Positions 7,352 through 16,813 of a stretch of 64,000 bases of DNA are shown here, piece after piece (position 1 is the first letter of the stretch; the number at the start of each line of letters is the position of its first letter). The notes below the pieces were generated by a model. It did not search any database. It was not told the DNA's origin and was given only the letters and a program-made list of their open reading frames with translations. Source of the stretch: Natronomonas halophila (GTDB lineage: Archaea > Halobacteriota > Halobacteria > Halobacteriales > Haloarculaceae); the NCBI RefSeq assembly GCF_013391085.1, contig NZ_CP058334.1, positions 806,001 to 870,000 of the forward strand. The letters are read 5' to 3'. Position numbers and translations under genes: made by a program.

Positions 7352-7930
7352 TTACAGGCTCAGTGCGGCCCACATCAGGACGCTAGCGAGGATAGGTATG
7401 GTGAGGTTGTCGTCGACGACCCATCCGCGGATTATCGGCTTGACGCCGTCGGCGACCATCGCACCGAAGGCGCCGGCGGCGGCCGCAAGCGGCGGGACGA
7501 ACGGGTAGGCAAGCGCGAAACTCACGAGGAACATACTGACGAGCACCCGCGGGCGGGCGACCGGGCGGAGTTCGTCGCTGGAGAGGATACCGCCGATGGG
7601 GTCGGCCAGCATCAGCATGAACAGCGCCGGAACCGCGATATCCGGCCGAAAGACCAGCACGACGATGGTACTGCTGAGGACGTACAGCGCATACCCCGCG
7701 ACGGAATCCTGTTCGTACTCCCGGGTCAACTGCTCGTAGATGGCGTGTTCGAGGCCGCCGTAGAGGCGGGCGGCTTCCAGGAGGGCCGTCACGACGAGTC
7801 CGACGGCCGCGAGGGCCTGCACGACCCGCCAGGTGACGAGTCCGACCCCGTAGTGGGCGTCCAGCAGATAGGCAGCGGGGACCACCGCCCCCGAGGCGTG
7901 GACGACCCGGCGGCGAATCTCGAAGGACAT
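7352..7930 (-). CDS. Dolichol kinase-like membrane protein (CTP-dependent kinase family)
   Basis: A 192-residue protein with five or six hydrophobic segments. Features such as EIRRRVVHASGAVVPA at the N-terminus, and LADPIGGILSSDELRP with VADGVKPIIRGWVVDDN in the second half, match the dolichol kinase/SEC59 and phosphatidate cytidylyltransferase-like family annotated as dolichol kinase in haloarchaea. It would phosphorylate dolichol used as the sugar carrier for N-glycosylation of surface proteins. The ATG at 7930 is chosen because homology starts there. It is divergent from the next gene. Confidence 0.75.
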   Translation of the reverse strand: MSFEIRRRVVHASGAVVPAAYLLDAHYGVGLVTWRVVQALAAVGLVVTALLEAARLYGGLEHAIYEQLTREYEQDSVAGYALYVLSSTIVVLVFRPDIAVPALFMLMLADPIGGILSSDELRPVARPRVLVSMFLVSFALAYPFVPPLAAAAGAFGAMVADGVKPIIRGWVVDDNLTIPILASVLMWAALSL

Positions 7931-8000
7931 ATCCGGTCCGTCGGCAGCGGGGGACTTAGATTCGGTCGGTTTCGACCGCGGCGACATCCCAACGGCCACC

Positions 8001-8010
8001 AATATATTTG
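8001..8010 (+). promoter_or_regulatory. TATA box of the 8032 membrane-protein gene
   Basis: AATATATTTG lies about 27 nt before the ATG at 8032, giving a leaderless transcript. Confidence 0.5.
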
Positions 8011-8031
8011 TCCGTTCCATCCAACGGGGGG

Positions 8032-9369
8032 ATGATGAGCCAACAGGACCCCCCGGTCGACCTCGGGAGCGACGCCGCATGGGTCGCCGCCGCAATCTTG
8101 CTTGCGGCGTGTCTCAGCGGCGCCGTCGTCCTCGCCGAGTGGCCCTTCTGGGGGGTCCAGATCGACCAACCGGAGGACCCCGACCTCGTTACCGTCGGCG
8201 ACGCCGAAACCGAACTGTGGCCCTACACGGCCCGCGCAAAGCGGTTCGAGGCGCGCACGCTCGGCATCAACGTCGTCTTCTACGACGACCCCGAGAGCGT
8301 CGAAACCGCACTCAGGGAGCGGTCGGCGTTACGCTGGGAGGAACAGTCCATCGATACCGTCGGCAACGAGACGACGAACGGGACGGCAACCGAGACAGCA
8401 GCCGAACCGACAAACGGGACGGCGGACGGAACGTCGAACGGAACAACGACGGAGACGCCCGCCGAAGAGCGCGTGGAGTTCGACCCCGACGCCGAGCGCA
8501 TCGAGGACGCCATCAAGTTCCGCGAAGCAGAGGGCGCAAAGCGGTACACCTACGTCGAAACCGACGGCGAGGGCGTCTGGCTCGAAGAATCCTACCAGTT
8601 ACACTCCGGGGACTATCTCGGCGCCCGGATGCATATCCGGGCCTACAACGACCCCAACGACGAGTGGACGGCAGTACAGGTCCACGAGGAGCACTGGGAC
8701 TGGTTCCGCCTCCGCCATACCGTCACCGGCATCGACGACCCCCAGCGGAAACTGGAGGCGGACTTCATGGGTGAACCCTACGTTGCCGAAGTGGTCAGAC
8801 AGCCGTTCGGCAACCGGACGGCCGACGGCGACGGCTGGGCGTCGGTCATCTCGCTCGCGGCCGCTTCAGTGATGTTCTTCGGCCTCATGGGACGAATCCG
8901 ACACGTCAAACGAGCAACGCGCCGGTTCACCCGCCGTCAGCGCCGCGAACTCGCGCTCGGTGTCACCGTCTTCGCGCTGTATCTGAGCGTTCGTGCTCTC
9001 GGCATCCTCGGCGAAACGCTGGCGACCGACCTCTCGCCGAAGGTCATCGCCGCGCCGCTGTATCTCCTCTTGGCGGTGGGGACGCCGACCGTCGCGTATC
9101 TGCTCGGCCGGGGGACCGACCGCACGTGGGGCTTTGCCTTCGCCGCTGCGGGCCTCGGGACGGCCTTCGTCGTCGACTTCGCCCTGATGGGCGTCTCGCT
9201 CATCCCGCTTCGGGTCGTCCTCCACCGGGGGGCGGTCGTCATCGCGCTCGGCCTCATCGCCCTCGGCGGGGCGCTGGCCGCCAAGCAGGACGAATACCCA
9301 TCACCGCTTTTCGTCGGCGTTCTCGGGTGGTTAGCGGCGCTTTTCGCCCCGCTTTTCGGCTACCTCTGA
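8032..9369 (+). CDS. Conserved haloarchaeal membrane protein, 445 aa
   Basis: The function is unknown. After one N-terminal membrane segment (AAWVAAAILLAACLSGAVVL) comes an extracytoplasmic domain of about 250 residues. That domain contains a threonine/asparagine-rich linker with repeated NGT sequons, which are candidate N-glycosylation sites. The C-terminal third has about five hydrophobic segments separated by a basic loop (RHVKRATRRFTRRQRREL). Either ATG at 8032 or at 8035 may start translation. The layout suggests a surface-exposed sensor or envelope protein. Confidence 0.7.
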   Translation: MMSQQDPPVDLGSDAAWVAAAILLAACLSGAVVLAEWPFWGVQIDQPEDPDLVTVGDAETELWPYTARAKRFEARTLGINVVFYDDPESVETALRERSALRWEEQSIDTVGNETTNGTATETAAEPTNGTADGTSNGTTTETPAEERVEFDPDAERIEDAIKFREAEGAKRYTYVETDGEGVWLEESYQLHSGDYLGARMHIRAYNDPNDEWTAVQVHEEHWDWFRLRHTVTGIDDPQRKLEADFMGEPYVAEVVRQPFGNRTADGDGWASVISLAAASVMFFGLMGRIRHVKRATRRFTRRQRRELALGVTVFALYLSVRALGILGETLATDLSPKVIAAPLYLLLAVGTPTVAYLLGRGTDRTWGFAFAAAGLGTAFVVDFALMGVSLIPLRVVLHRGAVVIALGLIALGGALAAKQDEYPSPLFVGVLGWLAALFAPLFGYL

Positions 9370-9388
9370 GGCTCGGCCGACGAAGAAG

Positions 9389-9396
9389 CTTATAAG
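9389..9396 (+). promoter_or_regulatory. TATA box of the solute-binding protein gene
   Basis: CTTATAAG is centred about 30 nt before the GTG at 9423, consistent with a leaderless or nearly leaderless transcript and supporting the GTG start. Confidence 0.55.
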
Positions 9397-9422
9397 CATC
9401 CACATGTGAGATATCCCTATCC

Positions 9423-11189
9423 GTGGCATCCGACCCCTCCCTCCAGCGCAGGGCCTTCCTGACTGGTGCAGCCGGCACGGCAGCGGCGACCAGCGGCTGC
9501 ATCGGTAACCTGCGAAACCTCATCGGCCGCGACGCCGCCCAGCAACTCTCCCTGAACATCGCGACGCTGCCGGCATCGGCGGACCCCTATGCGGTCCGGA
9601 TAGCCAACCAATTGAGCAAGAACCTGAATCTGGCCGGCATCGACGCCGGGCCGCCGGAGCCGATGGAACCCGACGTCCTGCTTCGGAACATCCTCATCAA
9701 CCAAGATTTCGACCTCTACGTGCTCCAGTACCCGAGCGAGGGCTATCCCGGCGAACTCCGGTCGATGCTCTACTCGGCGTACGGCGAGGAGGCCGGCTGG
9801 CAGAACCCCTTCGGGTTCAGCGACCTCGAGATGGACGACCGCCTCGACGCCCAACAGGCCGCCGGGCCCGACACGCGCGTCGAGGCCGTCCGCGAGACAC
9901 AGCGACAGGTCGTCCGCGTCCAGCCGTTTACTGTCGTCGCCTTCCCCGACCACATCGCCGGCGTCCGGACCGACCGGTTTACCGGCTGGGATGCGGGCGG
10001 ACTGCCCGAGACGGCGAACTACTTCCAGCTCGAATCTACCGGCGAAACCGACGAACTGTCGCTGCTGTTGCAGGACCCCCGTGCGACGAAAAACCGGAAC
10101 CCCATCGCCGTCGAACACCGGAACCGCGGCGTCGTCATCGGCCTCTTCTACGACCCGCTGGTGCGGCGCATCGGCGGGACGCCGACCCCGTGGCTGGCCA
10201 GCAGCGTCGAGTGGGACGAACGCGGCGACGGCCTCGCCGCGACCATCCGCCTCCGCGAGGCCGACTGGCACGACGGCGAACCGCTCACTGCCTCCGACGT
10301 GGCCTTTACCTACGAGTTCCTGAACGATACCTCGCTCGGAACCTTCGAGACGTCGGTGCCGACGCCGTGGCGTCGCGGCCGGGTCGACCTCGTCGACGAC
10401 GTCGAGGTTCAGGACGACCGGACCCTCCGGATGGCGTTCACGACCGAAAACGTCGACACCGCAAACCGTGCGCTGGAGGTGCTGATGTTGCCCGAGCACG
10501 TCTGGTCCGAACGGACCGACCCCGCCGACCTGGCCGGCGTCGAACTCGCCGGCCAGACCACCGAAGCCCTCGTCTGGGCCAACGAGGACCCGGTCGGCAG
10601 CGGTCCGCTCCGGTTCGAATCCGCCCAGCGCGACGAGAACCTCAACCTCGTCCGCTTCGAGGACCACTTCCTCCACCGCGGCGACACCGAGGGGATTCCA
10701 GATCCCTACGCCAGCGGCATCGACTTCGAGCGTCTCAATTTCGAGGTGATGCCGTCGGCCGACACCGCCGTCGAGGTGCTCGAAAACGACAACGCCGATG
10801 CCTCCGCGAACAGCCTTGAGGCGTCGGTTGTCCCACGCATCGGCCGCAACGACGACATCACGCTAACGATTACCCGAGGACAGTCCTTTTATCACATCGG
10901 ATATAATTGTCGTGAAGCACCGATGTCCGACCCCCGTTTCCGCCGCACCGTCGCTCGCCTCATCGACCGCGAGCACCTGATATCGTCGGTGTTCGACGAT
11001 TACGCGGAGGCGAGCGAGGTTCCCTTCACGGGCGAGTGGACGCCGGAGGGACTCGAATGGGACGGTACCGCGGAACTGTCGTTCCTGGGGGCGGACGGCG
11101 AACTCGCCGTCGACGCCGCTCAGGAGGCCTTCATGGACGCCGGCTACCAGTACGAGGACGACCGACTGGTCCGACGAGGTGGTGACTAA
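9423..11189 (+). CDS. Family-5 (peptide/nickel-type) ABC solute-binding lipoprotein
   Basis: A 588-residue Tat lipoprotein starting with GTG. The signal has RR at 9-10 followed by AFLTGAAGTAAATSGC, with the lipid-accepting Cys at 26. The body carries SBP_bac_5 features such as DWHDGEPLTASDVAFTYEF and LMLPEHVW-like stretches. Family members bind oligopeptides, nickel or other solutes outside the cell and hand them to a DppBC-type permease. No permease or ATPase gene is adjacent, so it is an orphan. Instead its stop codon overlaps the start of a PAP2-family phosphatase gene (TAATG). Confidence 0.85.
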   Translation: MASDPSLQRRAFLTGAAGTAAATSGCIGNLRNLIGRDAAQQLSLNIATLPASADPYAVRIANQLSKNLNLAGIDAGPPEPMEPDVLLRNILINQDFDLYVLQYPSEGYPGELRSMLYSAYGEEAGWQNPFGFSDLEMDDRLDAQQAAGPDTRVEAVRETQRQVVRVQPFTVVAFPDHIAGVRTDRFTGWDAGGLPETANYFQLESTGETDELSLLLQDPRATKNRNPIAVEHRNRGVVIGLFYDPLVRRIGGTPTPWLASSVEWDERGDGLAATIRLREADWHDGEPLTASDVAFTYEFLNDTSLGTFETSVPTPWRRGRVDLVDDVEVQDDRTLRMAFTTENVDTANRALEVLMLPEHVWSERTDPADLAGVELAGQTTEALVWANEDPVGSGPLRFESAQRDENLNLVRFEDHFLHRGDTEGIPDPYASGIDFERLNFEVMPSADTAVEVLENDNADASANSLEASVVPRIGRNDDITLTITRGQSFYHIGYNCREAPMSDPRFRRTVARLIDREHLISSVFDDYAEASEVPFTGEWTPEGLEWDGTAELSFLGADGELAVDAAQEAFMDAGYQYEDDRLVRRGGD

Positions 11190-12079
11190 TGCTGCAACAG
11201 GTCCTGCCGCAACTGCTGGCGGTCATGCTGGTGATGCTCGCGACGGCGGCGCTGGTTTTCGTCGGCCGCGAACGCCTTTCGCGGACCCGCTACGAATACC
11301 GCGACCGGTTCAGTGCGGTCGCGCCGTACGTCGGCCTGCTCTGTATCGTCCTCATCGCCAACAAGATAGCCCGCGACATCGGCCCCGAACTGTCGTGGCT
11401 CATCGGCATCAGCATCACGCCGCTGCTTCAGCGCGTCGACGGGGTGATTCTGTGGCCGCTGTTCGGCACCGAGACGCCACAGTTCGTCATGTGGATTCAG
11501 ACGCTGGCGACGCCGGAACTGACCGCGTACTTCTCCTTTATATACATCTACGGCTACGTCTTCCTGCTCGTCTTCCCGCTAATCGCGTACTTCGCGCTAC
11601 CGAAGCCCGAACCGCTCCGGCGAACCATCGTCGCCTACGGCGCCAACTACATCATCGGCGTGCTCTGTTATATCGTCCTCATCGCCTACGGACCCAGGCT
11701 CATGATTCCGGAGCAGGTCGACGGCCTGCTGTTTACCCACTACTCGGAGTATCAGTTCCTCACCAAGGAGATCAACGACCAGACGAACGTGTTCCCGTCG
11801 CTGCACACCTCGATGGCCGTCACGGCGGCCCATCTGGCGTGGCTGAGCCGTGACGAATACCCGACGTGGGCGCCCCTCGCGGCGGTAATCGCGGTCAGCG
11901 TCGTCATCGCGACGATGTATCTCGGCATCCACTGGGCGACCGACGTCATCTTCGGCATCATGCTCGGCTACGTCAGCGTCCGTATCGGCGTCTACATGGA
12001 GGACACCCCGCCGAGTCTCGAAAAAATCCGCGGCCGTGCGGACAGCCTCTGGCGCGCTATTCCAGGTCGTTCGCGATAA
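11189..12079 (+). CDS. PAP2/Aur1-like membrane phosphatase or phosphotransferase
   Basis: This 296-residue protein has about six membrane helices and the C-terminal PAP2 motifs NVFPSLHTS and [13 protein letters not shown], containing the active-site histidines and aspartate. The leading KxxxxxxRP motif of classical PAP2 enzymes is not obvious. PSLH with LGIH resembles the inositol-phosphoceramide synthase-like (Aur1/PAP2_3) branch. It likely removes or transfers a phosphate or phospho-headgroup from a lipid at the membrane surface. It is translationally coupled to the solute-binding protein gene and its 3' end overlaps purL by 23 nt on the other strand. Confidence 0.8.
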   Translation: MLQQVLPQLLAVMLVMLATAALVFVGRERLSRTRYEYRDRFSAVAPYVGLLCIVLIANKIARDIGPELSWLIGISITPLLQRVDGVILWPLFGTETPQFVMWIQTLATPELTAYFSFIYIYGYVFLLVFPLIAYFALPKPEPLRRTIVAYGANYIIGVLCYIVLIAYGPRLMIPEQVDGLLFTHYSEYQFLTKEINDQTNVFPSLHTSMAVTAAHLAWLSRDEYPTWAPLAAVIAVSVVIATMYLGIHWATDVIFGIMLGYVSVRIGVYMEDTPPSLEKIRGRADSLWRAIPGRSR

Positions 12080-14210
12080 CGTCCCGCAGCGCGGCGATTT
12101 CTTCGGCGTCGTAGACCAGTTCTTCCTCGCCGACGCCCAGTTCGAGACGGCCCGAATCCGTCGCTTCGCCCAGACGCTCGACCGGCGCGATGCCGTCGAA
12201 GCGTTCGCGGACCGCCTCGGGGTCGGTCGTCTCGACGACGACGCGGCCGACACACTCCGAGAAGAGCAGTTCCGCAGGGGAAGCGTCCCCATCGAGTTCG
12301 ACGTCAGCGCCGGCCTCGCCGACCATCTCGGCGAGCGCGACCGCGAGGCCGCCGTGGCTCACGTCGTGGGTGGACAGCGTCGACTCGTCGTTGGCCACGT
12401 CGGCGATGGCCGCGACCAGTTCCCTCGCGTGCTCGGGCGGTTTGGGGAAGCGGTCGGATCCGCCGAACTGCGCGAGGAGTTCGGAACCACCGAGTTCGGT
12501 TCGGTCGGGGCCAACGACGAGTAGTTCTCCGTCGCCGTCCAGTTCCGCGGTCGGGGCGTCGTAGCCCTGTTTCGTCCCAGTCATTGCCAGCGTCGGCGTC
12601 GGTGGGATGGGCCCCGAGGGCGAGTCGTTGTACAGCGAGACGTTGCCGCCGACGACGGGCACGTCGAGTTCGCTGCACATGTCCGCGAGGCCGTCGACGA
12701 TGTTCCGGAAGCCGCCGTAGACGTCGGGTTTCTCGGGATTGCCGCCGTTGAGACAGTCGACGGCTGCAAGCGGCGTCGTCCCCTTCGCCGCGAGGTTCGT
12801 GGCGTTCTCCAGCGCGATGGCGCGGGCGCCGTCGTAGGGCGCCGCGTCGGTCCAGTTGGGGTCGGCGCCGGAGGAAAAGCCGAGGCCGACGCCGGGCGAA
12901 TCGTCGTCGCCGACCTCCCGGATGGCCATCAGTGCCGCGTCGTCGCCGGGCTTCATCGCCGTTCGGGTGCCAACCTCGTGGTCGTACTGCCGGTAGACCC
13001 ACGATTTCGAGGCGGTGTTCGGCGAGGCGACGACGGCCTCGAAGGCCTCGGTGAGGTCGACGTCGGGCAGGTCCCGCTCGGACTCCTCGGGTTCGACGTG
13101 GTCGAGGTCGTTCATCGGCGCGCCCTCCGCGAGGTAGTAGGCGTCGACGTCGACGACGGTCTCGCCCTCAAAGGTACAGACGTAGTTGCCCTCGGTCACC
13201 TCGCCGATGACCGAACAACCGAGGTCGTACTTCTCGGCGATTTCCTCGACGGCCTCGACGTCCTCGGGACGGACCTCGTAGCACATTCGCTCTTGGGATT
13301 CCGCCAGCAGGATTTCCAGCGCGTTCATGTTCGGTTCGCGCTGGTGAACGCGGTCGAGTTCGATGTGGGCGCCCAAATCGCCCTTGGCGACCAGTTCGGA
13401 GGAGGCACCGCCGAGGCCGGCCGCACCGAGGTCGCGGGCCGCGCGAATCAGGTCCGCATCGACCAGTTCCTCGTTGGCCTCGATGAGTCGTTTCTCGGCG
13501 TAGGGGTCGCCGACCTGCACGGCGGGCCGGTCCTCGGTTTCGGCGTCCTCGCTCAAATCCTCGCTGGCGAAGGACGCGCCACCGAGGCCGTCGCGGCCGG
13601 TGCCGTTGCCGACCAACACGAGTTTGTTGCCGGGCGTTTGGGCCTCGGCGGTGACGAGTCGCTCCTCGTTGGTCAGGCCGACACAGGCGACGTTGACCAG
13701 CGGGTTGCCCTCGTAGTCGTCGTGGAAGGCGACGCTACCGGTGACGGTGGGGACGCCGATGCAGTTGCCGTAGTGGGAGATACCCTCGACGACGCCTTCG
13801 AAGAGGTACTTGGAGTGTTCGGCCTCGAAGTCGCCGAAATAGAGGCTGTCGGCGAGCGCAATGGGGTAGGCGCCCATCGACATCGTGTCGCGGACGATGC
13901 CGCCGACGCCCGTCGCGGCGCCGTCGAAGGGGTCGACGTACGAGGGGTGGTTGTGGCTCTCGATGCCCATCGTGATGTACGTCTCGCTGTTGTCGCCCGA
14001 CGCGTCCGGGAGGGCGACGACGGCGGCGTCGTCCCCGGGGCCGACGACGACCTGTGAGCCCTCACTGTCGAAGGCCGACAGCAGGGGCCGCGAGGAGCGG
14101 TACGCACAGTGTTCGCTCCAGAGGTTCTCGAAGAGCGTTTCTTCGGCCGGAGTCGGGTCCCGGCCCAACTCCTCGACGACGAGGTCGCGGTCCGACGGCG
14201 AAAGAGGCAT
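12057..14210 (-). CDS. purL: Phosphoribosylformylglycinamidine synthase subunit PurL
   Basis: A 717-residue protein typical of small PurL, which works with separate PurQ and PurS. It performs the ATP-dependent amidation of FGAR to FGAM in purine synthesis. Characteristic segments include [15 protein letters not shown] near residue 30, [30 protein letters not shown], and [19 protein letters not shown]. purQ and purS are not in this window. A TATA-like TTTATC near 14236-14244 lies about 28 nt before the ATG, giving an almost leaderless mRNA. It is divergent from the PHP gene. Confidence 0.95.
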   Translation of the reverse strand: MPLSPSDRDLVVEELGRDPTPAEETLFENLWSEHCAYRSSRPLLSAFDSEGSQVVVGPGDDAAVVALPDASGDNSETYITMGIESHNHPSYVDPFDGAATGVGGIVRDTMSMGAYPIALADSLYFGDFEAEHSKYLFEGVVEGISHYGNCIGVPTVTGSVAFHDDYEGNPLVNVACVGLTNEERLVTAEAQTPGNKLVLVGNGTGRDGLGGASFASEDLSEDAETEDRPAVQVGDPYAEKRLIEANEELVDADLIRAARDLGAAGLGGASSELVAKGDLGAHIELDRVHQREPNMNALEILLAESQERMCYEVRPEDVEAVEEIAEKYDLGCSVIGEVTEGNYVCTFEGETVVDVDAYYLAEGAPMNDLDHVEPEESERDLPDVDLTEAFEAVVASPNTASKSWVYRQYDHEVGTRTAMKPGDDAALMAIREVGDDDSPGVGLGFSSGADPNWTDAAPYDGARAIALENATNLAAKGTTPLAAVDCLNGGNPEKPDVYGGFRNIVDGLADMCSELDVPVVGGNVSLYNDSPSGPIPPTPTLAMTGTKQGYDAPTAELDGDGELLVVGPDRTELGGSELLAQFGGSDRFPKPPEHARELVAAIADVANDESTLSTHDVSHGGLAVALAEMVGEAGADVELDGDASPAELLFSECVGRVVVETTDPEAVRERFDGIAPVERLGEATDSGRLELGVGEEELVYDAEEIAALRDVIANDLE

Positions 14211-14264
14211 TCACCTGTATGCTGTCTTTACCGGGATAAATCGCTTTTCATATGCACGTTTATG

Positions 14265-14275
14265 GATATAAATAC
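14265..14275 (+). promoter_or_regulatory. TATA box of the PHP/asparagine-synthase-like operon
   Basis: GATATAAATAC lies in the divergent region. It would start transcription near 14296, about 30 nt before the GTG at 14328. The TATA box overlaps an alternative in-frame ATG at 14262, which argues against that start. Confidence 0.45.
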
Positions 14276-14327
14276 CGTCCGACGCCCAACCGGGGCGCTT
14301 TTCTCGGGGGGTGTCCTATGCCCGCCC

Positions 14328-15005
14328 GTGCTGTCGGTCGAGCTTCATACGCATTCGGCGCTGTCCTACGACGGGCGCGACCCCGTCGACCTCCTGTTGG
14401 AACAGGCGGAAGCGGTGGGTCTCGACGCGCTCGCCGTGACGGACCACGACGAAATCGACGCCTCGCTGGAGGCCGCCGCGAAGGCCCAGGAATACGACCT
14501 CGTGGGTATTCCCGGCATGGAGGTCTCCAGTTCCGCCGGCCACGTGCTGGCACTCGGCGTCGAGGAGTTGATACCCGCCGGCCTCTCCTTCGAGGAGACG
14601 CTCGACCGCATTCACGACCTGGGTGGTATCGCCGTCGTTCCCCACCCGTTCCAGAAATCTCGCCACGGCGTCGCGCCGCATATCTCGCGGGAAACCCTCG
14701 CGAGTGCCGACGCCATCGAGGTGTACAACTCGCGGCTCTTTACCGGCCGCTCGAACCGGCAGGCCGAACGCTTCGCCGAGGACCACGGCCTGCCGATGAC
14801 CGCCGGCAGCGACGCCCACATCGCCGAGATGGTCGGACAGGCCGTCACCGAGGTCGACGCCTATCACCCGAGCGCCGAGGCGATTCTCGACGCCATTCAG
14901 GAGGGCCGCACCAGCGTCGTCGGCAAGCGCACCCCGTGGTTCATCAGCATCGAGCAGTTCGGGGGCGGGGTGAAACGACGCATCGCCTCCATGCTGCCGT
15001 GGTGA
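14328..15005 (+). CDS. PHP-domain phosphoesterase
   Basis: A 225-residue protein with the metal-binding motifs of the PHP superfamily: HTHS at residues 7-10, VTDHDEID, VPHPF and a C-terminal GSDAH. These would bind two or three divalent metals and hydrolyse phosphoester bonds. The family includes histidinol phosphatase-like and nucleotide phosphoesterase enzymes; the substrate here is unknown. I chose GTG at 14328 because the fold starts there and the TATA box lies upstream; ATG at 14262 is the alternative. Its stop overlaps the next ATG (TGATG), so the two genes are translationally coupled. Confidence 0.8.
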   Translation: MLSVELHTHSALSYDGRDPVDLLLEQAEAVGLDALAVTDHDEIDASLEAAAKAQEYDLVGIPGMEVSSSAGHVLALGVEELIPAGLSFEETLDRIHDLGGIAVVPHPFQKSRHGVAPHISRETLASADAIEVYNSRLFTGRSNRQAERFAEDHGLPMTAGSDAHIAEMVGQAVTEVDAYHPSAEAILDAIQEGRTSVVGKRTPWFISIEQFGGGVKRRIASMLPW

Positions 15006-16117
15006 TGACGGGAGACACTACGAGCGCCGACGACTCCATGCAAGGCGCCGCCCCCGCGACGGTCAGACAGGCGCTGGATACGCGAAACCCGCTAATCGGC
15101 ACCCGTGGGTTCGCCGGAACAGTCGACGGCGCTCTCGTCCGGGACGTGCTCGGTCGCTATCCCCTCTTTTCGGAAGCCGGCACACCGTCCGTTTTCAGCG
15201 CCGACCCGACCGACCTCCGCGAACCCGAGGCCGTTCCGGCAGGCCACCGCCGTACGGAAGAGGGGGATACGCGCGTGTGGACGCTGCCGAACCCCGACCC
15301 CTACGTGGCCGCCGAACGGGCAATCGAGACGGTTCGGGCGGCCATCGTCGATTCGGTCGACGACGCGGGCGAGGAAACCGACGGCGAGGTGCCCGTCGCC
15401 TTCTCCGGCGGTATCGATTCCTCGATTCTCGCCTCGAAACTGGACGGCCCGCTCTACGTCGGCGGCTTCGCCGAGAGCCACGACGTCGAGGCTGCGCGGA
15501 CGGCCGCCGGGGCGCTGGACCGGGAGGTAAACGTCGTCGAGTTCTCTCACGACGACCTCGTTCGCGCGGTCCCCGAACTGGTACGTGCGACCGGCCGGAC
15601 CAACGCGATGGACATCAACATCGCCCTCCCGCTGTATCTGGTCGCCGAACGGGTCGCCGCGGACGGCTACGACCGACTGGCGGTCGGACAGGGAGCCGAC
15701 GAACTGTTCGGCGGCTACGCGAAGGTCGCCAAGGCTCCCGAGGACCCCCGCGTTGACGCCGAAACGGTCCGGGGCGCTACCCGCGAAGTCATCGCCTCGC
15801 TGCCCGACCAACTGGAACGGGACGTGCTGGCCCTGCGGGCGGCGGGCGTCGAACCCGTCGCGCCACTCTTGGACGACCGGGTGGTCGAAACGGCGCTTCG
15901 GCTGCCAGGCGAGTTGCTCGTTTCGGGCGAAACCCGAAAAGTGGCCCTCCGGGAGGCGGCCGATTTCCTCCCCGACGCGGTTCGCGAACGGGATAAAAAG
16001 GCCGTCCAGTACGGGACGCTGGTCTCGCGAGAACTCGACCGACTGGCCCGGCAGGCCGGCTTCAAGCGGCGGATGGACGACCACGTCGGCCAGTATATCG
16101 ACTCGCTGTGTGAGTGA
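15005..16117 (+). CDS. Asparagine synthase-like amidoligase without glutaminase nucleophile
   Basis: A 370-residue protein. The ATP-pyrophosphatase motif SGGIDSS is at residues 134-140 and QGADELFGGY follows, as in the C-terminal domain of AsnB. Residues 35-95 (GTVDGALVRDVLGRYPLF, then VPAGHRR) look like the back half of a class II glutaminase domain. The N-terminal catalytic Cys and first half of that domain are absent. It therefore probably adenylates a carboxylate and uses ammonia or another amine, not glutamine. The true substrate is unknown. It is co-transcribed with the PHP phosphoesterase. Confidence 0.8.
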   Translation: MTGDTTSADDSMQGAAPATVRQALDTRNPLIGTRGFAGTVDGALVRDVLGRYPLFSEAGTPSVFSADPTDLREPEAVPAGHRRTEEGDTRVWTLPNPDPYVAAERAIETVRAAIVDSVDDAGEETDGEVPVAFSGGIDSSILASKLDGPLYVGGFAESHDVEAARTAAGALDREVNVVEFSHDDLVRAVPELVRATGRTNAMDINIALPLYLVAERVAADGYDRLAVGQGADELFGGYAKVAKAPEDPRVDAETVRGATREVIASLPDQLERDVLALRAAGVEPVAPLLDDRVVETALRLPGELLVSGETRKVALREAADFLPDAVRERDKKAVQYGTLVSRELDRLARQAGFKRRMDDHVGQYIDSLCE

Positions 16118-16121
16118 GACG

Positions 16122-16129
16122 TTTTAATA
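16122..16129 (+). promoter_or_regulatory. TATA box of the 49-aa membrane protein gene
   Basis: TTTTAATA is centred about 26 nt before the ATG at 16152. It supports independent, leaderless expression of a gene too short for most gene finders. Confidence 0.5.
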
Positions 16130-16151
16130 GGGCGGTCGTCCAGCCCCGGAT

Positions 16152-16301
16152 ATGGCTCGGCTCACGATACAGGGGCGACTCGTCGTCGCGGGCATCGGGC
16201 TACTCTTCGTCGTCCTGTTCGGCCTGCTGATGCCGTGGTGGCTCTTCGTCCTCTTCGTCGTCGTGATGCTGCCGATGTTCTACAAACTGCTGGCGACGTG
16301 A
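16152..16301 (+). CDS. Small membrane protein, 49 aa
   Basis: The frame starts MARLTIQGRLVVAGIG and ends in FYKLLAT. It is almost entirely hydrophobic, with two membrane-spanning stretches separated by MPWW. A basic N-terminus and a TATA box 26 nt upstream support a real gene. The function is unknown. It lies between the asparagine-synthase-like gene and the convergent universal stress protein gene. Confidence 0.6.
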   Translation: MARLTIQGRLVVAGIGLLFVVLFGLLMPWWLFVLFVVVMLPMFYKLLAT

Positions 16302-16308
16302 GAAGGGG

Positions 16309-16704
16309 TTACTCCCCGGACGGACAGAACAGGACCGGGACGTCGCTGTCCAGCATGACCGACTGGGAGACGCTGCCGAAGAGGGCCTTGCCGGCCGGCG
16401 AGCGCTTGCGCCCGGCGACACAGATGACGTCGGCGTCGGTTTCGTCCGCGTAGGAGAGGACGCGTTCGGCAGGGTCGCCGCTGGATTCGTCGGCCGACAC
16501 CTCGATGTCCGCCGCCTCCAGAATGTCGATGGCCTCGCGGGCGGGGCGGAACTGGGTGATGCCCGCCCCCTCGATGTTGTCGGTGAAGACGTGGAAGACC
16601 GTCACCGAGAGGTCCTCACGGTTCAAATCGAGGTCGACTATGCGTTCGGCCTGCAGTTCCGCTCGCTCCTCGTCGTCGTCGACGGCCAGTAGTACGTGCG
16701 TCAT
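16309..16704 (-). CDS. Universal stress protein (UspA family)
   Basis: A 131-residue alpha/beta protein starting MTHVLLAVDDDEERAELQA. The C-terminal ATP-binding signature is visible as GRKRSPAGKALFGSVSQSVM followed by DVPVLFCP. UspA proteins bind ATP or AMP and aid survival under stress; the exact role is unknown. An upstream in-frame ATG at 16749 would add 15 unconserved residues and is not preferred. Confidence 0.85.
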   Translation of the reverse strand: MTHVLLAVDDDEERAELQAERIVDLDLNREDLSVTVFHVFTDNIEGAGITQFRPAREAIDILEAADIEVSADESSGDPAERVLSYADETDADVICVAGRKRSPAGKALFGSVSQSVMLDSDVPVLFCPSGE

Positions 16705-16813
16705 GCCTCGTCGGGGCCTACGAGCGCCTCCCCCATTATAGGTCGCCACGAATCCCGACCGGAAAGACCGAATCCGGGGTTTCTTTCATGTCGGCAGACG
16801 AACCCGTCCGACG

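Noticed and set aside
12978-14057. A 359-codon plus-strand frame inside purL
   Set aside because: Antisense shadow of a well-conserved purine gene.
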